64,000 nt of DNA from Streptomyces sp. NBC_00440 (lineage in GTDB: Bacteria > Actinomycetota > Actinomycetes > Streptomycetales > Streptomycetaceae). Of the stretch, positions 8,544-16,313 are shown in pieces. Where the stretch lies: contig NZ_CP107921.1 in assembly GCF_036014215.1 (NCBI RefSeq), positions 4,657,501-4,721,500 of the forward strand. Direction: 5' to 3'. Under the pieces are notes generated by a model. The model worked only from the letters and a program-made list of their open reading frames with translations. It was not told where the DNA came from and did no database searches. The translations under genes were made by a program, and so were the position numbers. Within the stretch, counting starts at the first letter, position 1, and every line of letters begins with the position of its first letter.

Positions 8544-9749
8544 CTACTGGGCGTCCTCGCCGTCGATGCCCAGGCCCGGAAGCAGGCCGGGGAGCAGCGG
8601 GGGGAGAGTGACGTCCGGTGCGGGCTTGGTGCCGTCGCCGGACTTGCCCGTGCCTTCGGATGAGGACGATCCGCTGCTGCTCTTCGGCGGGTCGAGGAGG
8701 CCGCCCGTGCTGCCGCCGATCAGGCCCTGATCGGCCTTGCCGCTCTCGGAGCCGGAGGGCTCCGGCCGGGCGTTGCCCTGGCTGTGGTGGCCGGGGGCTG
8801 CCGAGGTGGGTCCGGAACGGTCGGTCCCGGGTGTGCCCGGCCTTGAGGTGCCCGGGTGCCCAGGGGTACGGGCGGCGGGTGTGCCGGGGGTGCGCGGCAG
8901 CTGCGACTGGAGCGGGCCTACCTCCTGGTCTATGGCGTCGAAGACCGAGTTCACCTGGTTTCCCACGTCGTGGAGCTGGACGGGCAGCCGGCCTCGGAGC
9001 TTGCTCCAGGCCTCCCGGTGCGAGCGGGAGAACGAGGAGAGTGTCTGGATCGGGCCGAGTGCCCCGTTCCTCGCGTACGCCTCGTGCAGCAGCCGGTGTC
9101 CTTCTCCGGCGTCGTGGTTCATGCCGTTCAGTGCGCGTCTGACTTCGCCCAGTTGCTCGTGGTCGAGCCGGCCCGCCCGGTCGCGCTCCATGAGGCGGCG
9201 TGCCTCCTGGAGACGGGTGGAAGCCTGGTCGAGGTAGATCTGGCCGCGGGCGGCATCGTCGTTCGCCATTCCCAGCTTGAGATCTTCCATGCCGCGCTTC
9301 AGCCCGTACAGCGAATCACCGGGGAGGGCGTCGGAGCTGGCAGCCGCGACGCCGCTGAAGGCTCCGGCTGCGACGCCGACGGTGAGTCCGCCCGCAGCGA
9401 GGCCCTTCGACCAGCGGGAGCGGGGGCGCAATTTCCGGAGCGGGGACGCCCGGTGGGCGCCTCGGCCGGTCCGCTGTTCGGGCACCTGAGGGCCCTCGGA
9501 CACACCTCCCCCCGCGAGCATCGTCTCCATGGCGGCGACGAGCTGGGCTCGCTGCACCACTTTGACCTCAGGATCCAGCTGTGGTTTCGGTAGCTCTTCG
9601 AGCCCGGTCACCAGGGCCAGCAACTGCCCTTGTGCGCTCGGGTCGGTGGGAGCTTCGGGCTGGTCGGCCGCCGAGCCCTGGAGTGTCTGCTCCTCCAGGG
9701 CCTGGGCGAAGGCGTTCGCCCGCCGGTGTGCCGAAACTTGTCCGATCAC
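8544..9749 (-). CDS. rsbN: Anti-sigma factor RsbN (antagonist of BldN)
   Basis: The product is 401 residues. The N-terminal 95 residues (HRRANAFAQALEEQ start) are the presumed sigma-binding domain. A single membrane segment follows near residues 110-135 (GLAAGGLTVGVAAGAFSGVAAA), then an outside helical DUF5667-type region and a Pro/Gly/Ser-rich tail. In Streptomyces, RsbN holds the ECF sigma factor BldN inactive at the membrane until development. The GTG at 9749 was chosen since AGGAGGT lies 8 nt upstream; an in-frame GTG three codons earlier overlaps that ribosome binding site. It lies directly downstream of bldN on the same strand. Confidence 0.88.
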   Translation of the reverse strand: MIGQVSAHRRANAFAQALEEQTLQGSAADQPEAPTDPSAQGQLLALVTGLEELPKPQLDPEVKVVQRAQLVAAMETMLAGGGVSEGPQVPEQRTGRGAHRASPLRKLRPRSRWSKGLAAGGLTVGVAAGAFSGVAAASSDALPGDSLYGLKRGMEDLKLGMANDDAARGQIYLDQASTRLQEARRLMERDRAGRLDHEQLGEVRRALNGMNHDAGEGHRLLHEAYARNGALGPIQTLSSFSRSHREAWSKLRGRLPVQLHDVGNQVNSVFDAIDQEVGPLQSQLPRTPGTPAARTPGHPGTSRPGTPGTDRSGPTSAAPGHHSQGNARPEPSGSESGKADQGLIGGSTGGLLDPPKSSSGSSSSEGTGKSGDGTKPAPDVTLPPLLPGLLPGLGIDGEDAQ

Positions 9750-9948
9750 TGGCGGCACCTCCTCTCGTCATGACGATCGACTCCCCTCGGGGTCCGGAAG
9801 GTTGCCCACCTTGAGTGCTTCCACTCGATCGGGTGAGTACCTGCGGGCGTGGCTTGACCACAGGGAGCCTGCATCCCACTCAACGAGCCGCACAGCACTT
9901 GGGTTACGGACGAAGGATGATCGGACCGCAGTGTCATGAGCCCATGAC

Positions 9949-10002
9949 TGACGGTGAGTTGTGCGCTGACGGTGAGGTGTGCACTGTCGGTGAGTTGTGA
10001 TC
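9949..10002. repeat. Three tandem 18-bp repeats at the end of bldN
   Basis: Units TGACGGTGAGTTGTGCGC, TGACGGTGAGGTGTGCAC and TGTCGGTGAGTTGTGATC follow each other without gaps. The last unit touches the bldN stop codon. The array lies in the 251-bp gap between bldN and rsbN, in the leader expected for rsbN. Confidence 0.85.
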
Positions 10003-10780
10003 AGCGCGCGTCATCGGGGAGGAGCCGGGCCAGCGTGCGCACGGCCCGGTACTGGAGCGTCTTGATGGCGCCCTCGTTCTTGCCCATGGCCCGTGCCGTC
10101 TCGGCCACGGAGAGCCCTTGCAGGAAGCGCAGGGTCACGCACTCCTGCTGCTGTGGATTGAGCTTCCGTACGGCTTCGAGCAGGGCGGCGTTGGAGAGGG
10201 ACTCCAGGACGGAGTCCTCCGGACTGCGCTCGACCTCGTTGGCGTCGAGCATTTCGCCCGTGGTCACTTCGAGCCGGAAACGGCTCGACTTGAAGTGGTC
10301 GGCGACCAGGTTCCGGGCGATCGTGACCAGCCAGGCGCCGAAGTCGCGCCCCTGCCAGGTGAAGGTGGAGATACGGCGCAGAGCGCGCAGGAAGGTCTCG
10401 CTGGTGAGATCCTCCGCCGTCGCCTTCCCTCCGACGCGGTAGTAGATATAGCGGTAGACCGTGTCGCTGTACTGGTCGTAGAGCCGCCCGAAGGCGTCGG
10501 CCTCGCCGGCCTGAGCTCGTTCGACGAGGTCCATCATGCGTGCGCTGTCGCTGTCGGCCGCAGGCCGACGGGCGGTGGACGTGCCGGTGCCGCCACGGCT
10601 GCGTCTGCCGACCGCCGCGCCCGCACCGCTCTCGGCGAGGGCATAGCAGGGGCCGGCGGGCGCGGCTGTGGCAAATGCGGGGACGGCGTACGCGGTGGGG
10701 ACGAAGCCGCGCAGCTGGTCAAAGACCGTTGCGCGCAGCGTAGCCAGGCCCGAGGCGTCAACCCCGACGTGTGGGTACAC
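10001..10780 (-). CDS. bldN: ECF RNA polymerase sigma factor BldN
   Basis: The product is 259 residues. An N-terminal extension of about 85 residues (start MYPHVGVDASGLATLRATVF) precedes the sigma core, as in BldN, which is made as a pro-protein. Region 2 spans about 85-155 (DAFGRLYDQYSDTVYRYIYYRV, then ARNLVADHFK) and region 4 about 195-255 (LNPQQQECVTLRFLQGLSVAETARAMG). BldN is needed for aerial mycelium formation and chaplin/rodlin expression. GTG start with GGGAG close upstream. Its antagonist RsbN is next downstream. Confidence 0.95.
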   Translation of the reverse strand: MYPHVGVDASGLATLRATVFDQLRGFVPTAYAVPAFATAAPAGPCYALAESGAGAAVGRRSRGGTGTSTARRPAADSDSARMMDLVERAQAGEADAFGRLYDQYSDTVYRYIYYRVGGKATAEDLTSETFLRALRRISTFTWQGRDFGAWLVTIARNLVADHFKSSRFRLEVTTGEMLDANEVERSPEDSVLESLSNAALLEAVRKLNPQQQECVTLRFLQGLSVAETARAMGKNEGAIKTLQYRAVRTLARLLPDDAR

Positions 10781-11200
10781 GGGACTCCCAGAGGCAGAGC
10801 TTCCATCACGTGCAGTGCTGGATGATTCACTCGACGTGATGGCGAGTGAGGTCCGGTATGCGTCTGAGGAGAATAACGCTTCGTACAGGCAGTGCTACAC
10901 CCAGTTGCTCAAATCATCGATTACGTCGCTTCTGTTACGTCTACACGTCGGATCAAGTAGCACTTCGTGACCGTTTATTGATCGGATAGCCTCACGATCC
11001 GCTTGATTGAGGGGTCACTTGTGCGCGAGTCGCCGGAACGGGACTGGCGGCGGGCGCAGGGGGGTAAGAAGTTCGATTCGCCCGCGCTTCTCGGAGTGGC
11101 GAGGCGGTGCAGAGCTGTTGACGTTCCGGTCAGCGGTGCCTGACGTACTGATGATCGAGGCGCGAGCCGGTGATCTGCCCGCGCGCCGGTGCCGTGCCGC
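10781..11200. other. Intergenic region upstream of bldN
   Basis: These 420 bp hold no convincing gene. They must contain the bldN promoter (minus strand). TCACT (10827-10831) and AGTGA (10845-10849) form an inverted repeat with a 13-bp gap, 47-69 bp before the bldN start; half-sites of this kind are recognised by BldD, which is known to repress bldN in S. coelicolor. The part next to 11200 is the 3' flank of the HAD gene. The promoter itself could not be placed. Confidence 0.5.
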
Positions 11201-12163
11201 TCAGTGGCGGCGGCGGTGCAGGGCGACCGCGGCGGCGGTGCCGCCCGCCAGTGCGCCGACCCCGGCAGCGGCCGGGATGCCGACCCTGGCCGCCTTGCGG
11301 CCGGTCCGGTAGTCGCGCAGCCGCCACTCGCGCTCGCGGGCGTAACGGGCCAGCTTGGCGTCGGGGTTGATCGCGTACGGGTGGCCGACGAGCGAGAGCA
11401 TCGGGATGTCGTTGTGTGAGTCGCTGTACGCGGCACAGCGGGCCAGGTCGAGATTCTCGGCGGCGGCGAGCGCCCGTACGGCCTCCGCCTTCGCCGGGCC
11501 GTGCAGCGGCTCGCCGACGAGGCGGCCGGTGTAGACGCCGTCCATCGACTCCGCCACGGTGCCGAGCGCTCCGGTCAGGCCGAGGCGCCGGGCGATGATC
11601 GTCGCGGTCTCCACGGGGGCGGCCGTGACCAGCCAGACCCGCTGGCCCGCGTCCAGGTGGGCCTGGGCCAGGGCGCGGGTGCCCGGCCAGATGCGGTCGG
11701 CCATGTACTCGTCGTAGATCTCCTCGCCGATGGACATCAGCTCGGACACACGGTGGCCCTTGACGATGGACAGGGCGCTCTCCCGGGCGTCCTGCATATG
11801 GTCGGGGTCCTCGACGCCGGCCAGCCGGAACCAGGCCTGCTGCCAGGCGAACCTGGCCAGCTCGCGCCGCTCGAAGAACTTCCTCTTGTAGAGGCCGCGG
11901 CCGAAGTGGAAGATCGCGGCGCCCTGCATCACGGTGTTGTCGAGATCGAAGAAGGCGGCGGCCAGGCTGTCGCCCGCGACGGGGAACTCGGGCTCCGGGG
12001 TGGCCCCTTCGCCGGCTGTGCCGGTTTCGCCGACTGTGCCGGACCCGGCCGGTACCGGCTCCTGCGAGGACTTCCGGGCTGCTTCGGCTGCGGCCTCGCC
12101 TGCCAGCACGCTGCGTGCTGTTGCCGAGCGCCTACGAGGGGTGAGCCATCCCAGTGCGGCCAT
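11201..12163 (-). CDS. HAD-IB family phosphatase with C-terminal membrane segment
   Basis: The product is 320 residues. Motif [14 protein letters not shown] lies near residue 72 and contains both catalytic Asp residues. VTAAP is motif II near 185, and [11 protein letters not shown] is motif IV near 250. This fits the SerB/HAD-IB branch. The first 65 residues are low in complexity, and a weak hydrophobic Ala/Gly segment lies at the C-terminus ([20 protein letters not shown]). The ATG at 12163 has no clear ribosome binding site, so a leaderless mRNA is possible. It may act in bldN-region physiology; no direct evidence. Confidence 0.85.
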   Translation of the reverse strand: MAALGWLTPRRRSATARSVLAGEAAAEAARKSSQEPVPAGSGTVGETGTAGEGATPEPEFPVAGDSLAAAFFDLDNTVMQGAAIFHFGRGLYKRKFFERRELARFAWQQAWFRLAGVEDPDHMQDARESALSIVKGHRVSELMSIGEEIYDEYMADRIWPGTRALAQAHLDAGQRVWLVTAAPVETATIIARRLGLTGALGTVAESMDGVYTGRLVGEPLHGPAKAEAVRALAAAENLDLARCAAYSDSHNDIPMLSLVGHPYAINPDAKLARYAREREWRLRDYRTGRKAARVGIPAAAGVGALAGGTAAAVALHRRRH

Positions 12164-12392
12164 GGTGCGAGCATAGCCAGTTCGGTGAAGCATTCCTCAC
12201 CTGACGGAATGCGGCGGAGTGAACTCTGGTGTACGGACGGCTCCCGTGGCGGTGGCCGGGCCTGGACCGGGGGCGGGCCGCCCGCGGGAGCTGATGCGGA
12301 ATGTGTGGGCCCGGGTGGGGGAGATCGGGCGGTGGGGAGCGTACGGCGGGGAGAGGCGGGGGGTGAGACGGAGAGGGGCGGAGAATGGGGGT

Positions 12393-12674
12393 ATGAGTCC
12401 TCTGTTCCGCCGCAGTGCCGGTCAAGGAAATCCCGCCGAGCGGGTCGTCACTCTGGTCGGGAAGCCCGGGTGCCATCTCTGTGACGACGCGCGCGCCGTG
12501 GTCTCCGCGGTGTGCGGAGAGGTCGGTGCGGCGTGGGAGGAGAAGGACATCACTCAGGACTCCACGCTCAACGACGCGTACTGGGAGCAGATTCCGGTCG
12601 TACTCATCGACGGGGAGCAGCACACCTTCTGGCGGGTCGACCCCGACCGCCTCCGCCGCGCGCTGCGTTCCTGA
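12393..12674 (+). CDS. Glutaredoxin family protein
   Basis: The product is 93 residues with a thioredoxin-fold redox motif LVGKPGCHLCDDA (Cys-His-Leu-Cys near residues 27-30). It continues with EEKDIT and the cis-Pro segment QIPVVLIDG. It matches the short glutaredoxin-like (YruB/DUF836-type) proteins usually found just before rex in Streptomyces. ATG chosen with a GGGGG stretch 3-8 nt upstream. Being next to rex and the heme genes suggests a link to redox balance, by context only. Confidence 0.88.
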   Translation: MSPLFRRSAGQGNPAERVVTLVGKPGCHLCDDARAVVSAVCGEVGAAWEEKDITQDSTLNDAYWEQIPVVLIDGEQHTFWRVDPDRLRRALRS

Positions 12675-12921
12675 CGTTCCTGAGGGGGTCAGGACGGATG
12701 GCGGGCCGGGAGGCGGGTGACCGGTCCGCGCGGAGCCTCTCGCGCAAAAGACAGCTACCATCGTGGGCGATTTGAGCGGTCTCGGGGGCGTAAGCGTGAG
12801 GAGTGTGTGCGGTTTTGTCCCCTTTGGGATCTCAACGCATCGGACCGGTCAGTGGTTCCGTCAATGTGCCGCCGAAGTGCGTGACCCCGGTCACTTTGCA
12901 CGGACAAAACGGACACTATCT

Positions 12922-12939
12922 TTGTGCACGCGTTCACAA
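12922..12939. promoter_or_regulatory. Rex operator (ROP) upstream of rex-hemACD
   Basis: TTGTGCACGCGTTCACAA differs at one position from the Streptomyces Rex operator TTGTGAACGCGTTCACAA. It lies 77 bp before the rex start. TTGCAC at 12896-12901 may be a -35 box, which would put the operator over or just after the -10 region. Rex bound here would repress its own operon when NADH/NAD is low and release it when NADH rises. Confidence 0.9.
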
Positions 12940-13015
12940 AGACATAGCCTGCATTCGACGGGGCGGTCCTGCTGGATGTGGCCGCCTGCAGCCTCGCTCA
13001 TCCCGCAGGAGCACC

Positions 13016-13831
13016 GTGGCAACTGGCCGAACTCACCGACCGGCGACCCGTAGCCGAGGAATCCCCGAGGCCACCGTCGCCCGACTTCCGTTGTATCTCC
13101 GCGCCCTCACCGGGCTGTCGGAGCGCTCCGTACCCACGGTTTCGTCCGAGGAGCTCGCAGCCGCTGCCGGAGTCAACTCCGCGAAGCTGCGCAAGGACTT
13201 CTCCTACCTGGGTTCGTACGGGACCAGGGGCGTCGGCTACGACGTCGAATATCTCGTATACCAGATCTCGCGTGAGCTGGGTCTCACCCAGGACTGGCCG
13301 GTCGTCATCGTCGGTATCGGTAACCTCGGCGCCGCGCTCGCCAACTACGGCGGATTCGCCTCGCGTGGATTCCGGGTCGCCGCGCTGATCGACGCCGACC
13401 CCGCCATGGCCGGAAAGCCGGTGGCCGGGATCCCCGTCCAGCACAGCGACGACCTCGAAAAGATCATCTCGGACAACGGCGTCTCCATCGGCGTCATCGC
13501 CACCCCCGCGGGTGCGGCGCAGCCGGTCTGTGAGCGGCTCGTCGCCGCCGGTGTCACCTCGATCCTGAACTTCGCCCCCACCGTGCTCTCGGTGCCGGAA
13601 GGCGTCGACGTACGCAAGGTGGACCTCTCCATCGAGCTGCAGATCCTGGCCTTCCACGAGCAGCGGAAGGCCGGTGAGGGGGCGCTCGCCGACCCCGACA
13701 CCGACGCACCCCCGGTGCGGGGCGCCGCGCACGCGGCCAGTGCGGCCGCCGCCGCGCACACCGTGAACGCCCGCACCGCCCCCGACCGGAAGGGACCCGA
13801 CGGGGACATGCCCGCCGTGATGCCGGCATGA
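13016..13831 (+). CDS. rex: Redox-sensing transcriptional repressor Rex
   Basis: The product is 271 residues. An N-terminal winged helix (IPEATVARLPLYLRAL, then SSEELAAAAGVNSAKLRKD, near 15-70) is followed by the Rossmann NADH-binding domain with IVGIGNLGAALANY near residue 103. The C-terminal helix (SIELQILAFHEQRK) swaps between subunits, and a disordered tail of about 45 residues ends in PAVMPA. GTG start with AGGAG 5 nt upstream. Rex senses the NADH/NAD ratio and represses respiratory genes and this operon. The stop overlaps hemA by 4 nt. Confidence 0.97.
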   Translation: MATGRTHRPATRSRGIPEATVARLPLYLRALTGLSERSVPTVSSEELAAAAGVNSAKLRKDFSYLGSYGTRGVGYDVEYLVYQISRELGLTQDWPVVIVGIGNLGAALANYGGFASRGFRVAALIDADPAMAGKPVAGIPVQHSDDLEKIISDNGVSIGVIATPAGAAQPVCERLVAAGVTSILNFAPTVLSVPEGVDVRKVDLSIELQILAFHEQRKAGEGALADPDTDAPPVRGAAHAASAAAAAHTVNARTAPDRKGPDGDMPAVMPA

Positions 13832-15360
13832 GTCTTCTGGTCGTCGGAGTCAGCCACCGCAGCGCGCCCGTCAGTGTGCTGGAGCGTGCGGCGCTCTCCG
13901 CTGATGCGCAGGCCAAGCTGTTGCAGGACACGCTGGCCGCCGAGCCCGCTGCCGAGGCCGCGACGCTCGCCACCTGCAACCGCATCGAGCTGTACGCCGA
14001 CGTGGACAAGTTCCACGCGGGCGTCGCCGAGCTGTCCACGCTGCTCGCGCAGCACTGCGGCGTCGGGCTCGAAGAGCTCACTCCCTATCTTTATGTGCAC
14101 TACGAGGACCGGGCCGTCCACCACCTCTTCTCGGTGGCGTGCGGGCTCGACTCCATGGTCGTGGGCGAGGGCCAGATCCTCGGCCAGATCAAGGACGCTC
14201 TCGCGCTCGGCCAGGAACTGCACACCGCAGGGCGGCTGTTGAACGATCTGTTCCAGCAGGCCCTGCGGGTCGGCAAGCGTGCGCACAGTGAGACCGGCAT
14301 CGACCGGGCCGGGCAGTCGGTCGTCACCTTCGGCCTCGAACAGCTCGCCGGTGGCACGGATGTGGCCGGCTGGGCCCGGGGCAAGCGCGCCCTGGTGATC
14401 GGCGCAGGCTCCATGTCCTCGCTGGCCGCCGCGACGCTGGCCCGCGCGGGCGCCGGGGAGATCATCGTCGCCAACCGGACGCAGGCGCGTGCGGAGCGGC
14501 TCGCGGAGATCCTCGGCGGCGCCGGGGTGACCGCTTCGGCCGTTCCCATGGACGCCGTCGACGGGGAGCTGGCCCGCGCCGACCTCGTCGTCTCCTGTAC
14601 GGGGGCGACCGGTCTCGTACTGACCGCGGAGTCCGTGGCCCGGGCACTCGGCGAGGAGTTCACCCCTGCGGAGCCGGTGGTCGAACCCGTCCCCGACGTG
14701 CCCGCCGACGCCACGGCCGCCACCGCAGCCGCCCGCGCGGTCGACGCGCTGGAGCAGCACGGCGCCTGGGCCGGTACGGCAGGAACTGCCGCCGTCCCCC
14801 GTCCGGTGCGCCGTATCGCCGCCGCCGACGGAGCCGCGCCGCGGCTCGCCCTGCTCGACCTGGCCATGCCGCGCGACATCGACGCGGCGGTCCACCGCAT
14901 CAGCGGTGCGCGCCTGGTGGACATCGAGTCGCTGGCCGACGCGTCCGCCGACGCCCCGATGGCCGCAGATGTCGACGCCGTACGGACGATCGTCTCCGAC
15001 GAGGTCGCGGCGTTCGGCGCCGCCCAGCGGGCCGCCCACATCACTCCGACCGTTGTCGCCCTGCGCACCATGGCCGCCGGCGTCGTCGCCGGTGAGATCG
15101 CGCGGCTCGACGGACGCCTTCCCGACCTGGACGACAAGGAGCGCGCCGAGATCTCGCAGACCGTGCGCCGTGTCGTCGACAAGCTCCTGCACGCGCCCAC
15201 CGTGCGGGTCAAGCAGCTCGCGAGCGAGCCCGGCGGCGCCGGGTACGCGGACGCGCTGCGGGAACTCTTCGACCTCGACCCGCTGACGGTCGCGGCCGTC
15301 AGCAGGGCCGATCTGACCGACCTGAGCAACACAGACGTCAAGAACCGAGGGCGGGCATGA
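13828..15360 (+). CDS. hemA: Glutamyl-tRNA reductase
   Basis: The product is 510 residues. It makes glutamate-1-semialdehyde from glutamyl-tRNA with NADPH, the first step of the C5 heme pathway. The catalytic Cys50 lies in TCNRIELY, with GVSHRSAPV at the N-terminus, the NADPH site ALVIGAGSMSSLAAATLARAG near 190, and a C-terminal dimerisation domain. An Ala/Pro-rich insertion near residues 280-330 makes it longer than the usual 420-450 residues; such insertions are seen in actinomycetes. It overlaps rex and hemC by 4 nt each. Confidence 0.97.
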   Translation: MSLLVVGVSHRSAPVSVLERAALSADAQAKLLQDTLAAEPAAEAATLATCNRIELYADVDKFHAGVAELSTLLAQHCGVGLEELTPYLYVHYEDRAVHHLFSVACGLDSMVVGEGQILGQIKDALALGQELHTAGRLLNDLFQQALRVGKRAHSETGIDRAGQSVVTFGLEQLAGGTDVAGWARGKRALVIGAGSMSSLAAATLARAGAGEIIVANRTQARAERLAEILGGAGVTASAVPMDAVDGELARADLVVSCTGATGLVLTAESVARALGEEFTPAEPVVEPVPDVPADATAATAAARAVDALEQHGAWAGTAGTAAVPRPVRRIAAADGAAPRLALLDLAMPRDIDAAVHRISGARLVDIESLADASADAPMAADVDAVRTIVSDEVAAFGAAQRAAHITPTVVALRTMAAGVVAGEIARLDGRLPDLDDKERAEISQTVRRVVDKLLHAPTVRVKQLASEPGGAGYADALRELFDLDPLTVAAVSRADLTDLSNTDVKNRGRA

Positions 15361-16313
15361 CCGATGCCTTGAGGCTGGGGACCAGGCGCAGCAAGCTCGC
15401 CATGGCGCAGTCAGGACAAATCGCCGAGGCGGTGCGGCAGATCACCGGTCGCCCCGTGGAACTCGTCGAGATCACCACGTACGGGGACACCTCCCGTGAG
15501 CACCTCGCGCAGATCGGCGGGACCGGTGTCTTCGTCACCGCCCTGCGCGATGCGCTGGTGAGCGGCGAGGTCGACTTCGCCGTGCACTCGCTGAAGGACC
15601 TGCCCACCGCCGAGCCGGACGATCTGGTGCTGGCCGCGATCCCGGTCCGCGAGGACCCCAGGGACGTGCTGATCGCGCGGGACGGGCTGACCTTCGAGCA
15701 GCTGCCGGACGGCGCCCGGGTGGGCACCGGCTCACCGCGCCGGATGGCGCAGCTCAACGCGTACGCCCGTAACCACGGGATACGCATCGAGACCGTGCCG
15801 ATCCGCGGCAACATCGACACCCGCATCGGATTCGTCCGCAGCGGGGAGCTGGACGCGGTGGTTCTCGCCGCGGCCGGGCTCCACCGTGTCGGCAGGGCCG
15901 GCGAAGTGACCGAGTACCTGCCGGTCGACATCATCTTGCCCGCCCCCGGCCAGGGGGCCCTGGCGGTCGAGTGCGCGGCATCCCGCGCTGATCTCGTCGC
16001 CCAGCTCGCAGAGCTCGACGACCCGTACACCCGGGCCGCCGTGACCGCCGAGCGATCCCTGCTCGCCGCCTTGGAGGCCGGTTGCAGTGCGCCTGTTGGT
16101 GCACTGGCCGACGTCCTGGCCGACGGGCAGGCTGTCACCGAGATGCGCCTGCGCGGTGTCGTCGGCTCGACCGACGGCTCCTCGCTGGTGCAGCTGTCCA
16201 CCACCGGTCCCGTACCCACGTCGCACGAAGGCAACGAGGCGCTCGGACGCGAACTCGCGTCCGAGATGCTGGCCAAGGGTGCGGCCGGTCTTATGGGGGA
16301 GCGAGCACGATGA
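15357..16313 (+). CDS. hemC: Porphobilinogen deaminase (hydroxymethylbilane synthase)
   Basis: The product is 318 residues, normal for the family. It links four porphobilinogen units into hydroxymethylbilane. LGTRRSKLAMAQ is the N-terminal signature, VHSLKDLPT (near 77-85) contains the catalytic Asp and Lys region, and the dipyrromethane cofactor attaches to Cys243 in AGCSAPVGA. It overlaps hemA upstream and hemD downstream by 4 nt (ATGA), so it is in the Rex-controlled operon. Confidence 0.97.
   Translation: MTDALRLGTRRSKLAMAQSGQIAEAVRQITGRPVELVEITTYGDTSREHLAQIGGTGVFVTALRDALVSGEVDFAVHSLKDLPTAEPDDLVLAAIPVREDPRDVLIARDGLTFEQLPDGARVGTGSPRRMAQLNAYARNHGIRIETVPIRGNIDTRIGFVRSGELDAVVLAAAGLHRVGRAGEVTEYLPVDIILPAPGQGALAVECAASRADLVAQLAELDDPYTRAAVTAERSLLAALEAGCSAPVGALADVLADGQAVTEMRLRGVVGSTDGSSLVQLSTTGPVPTSHEGNEALGRELASEMLAKGAAGLMGERAR

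Noticed and set aside
9749..9758. RsbN start three codons upstream
   Set aside because: That GTG is part of the AGGAGGTG ribosome binding site for the GTG at 9749.
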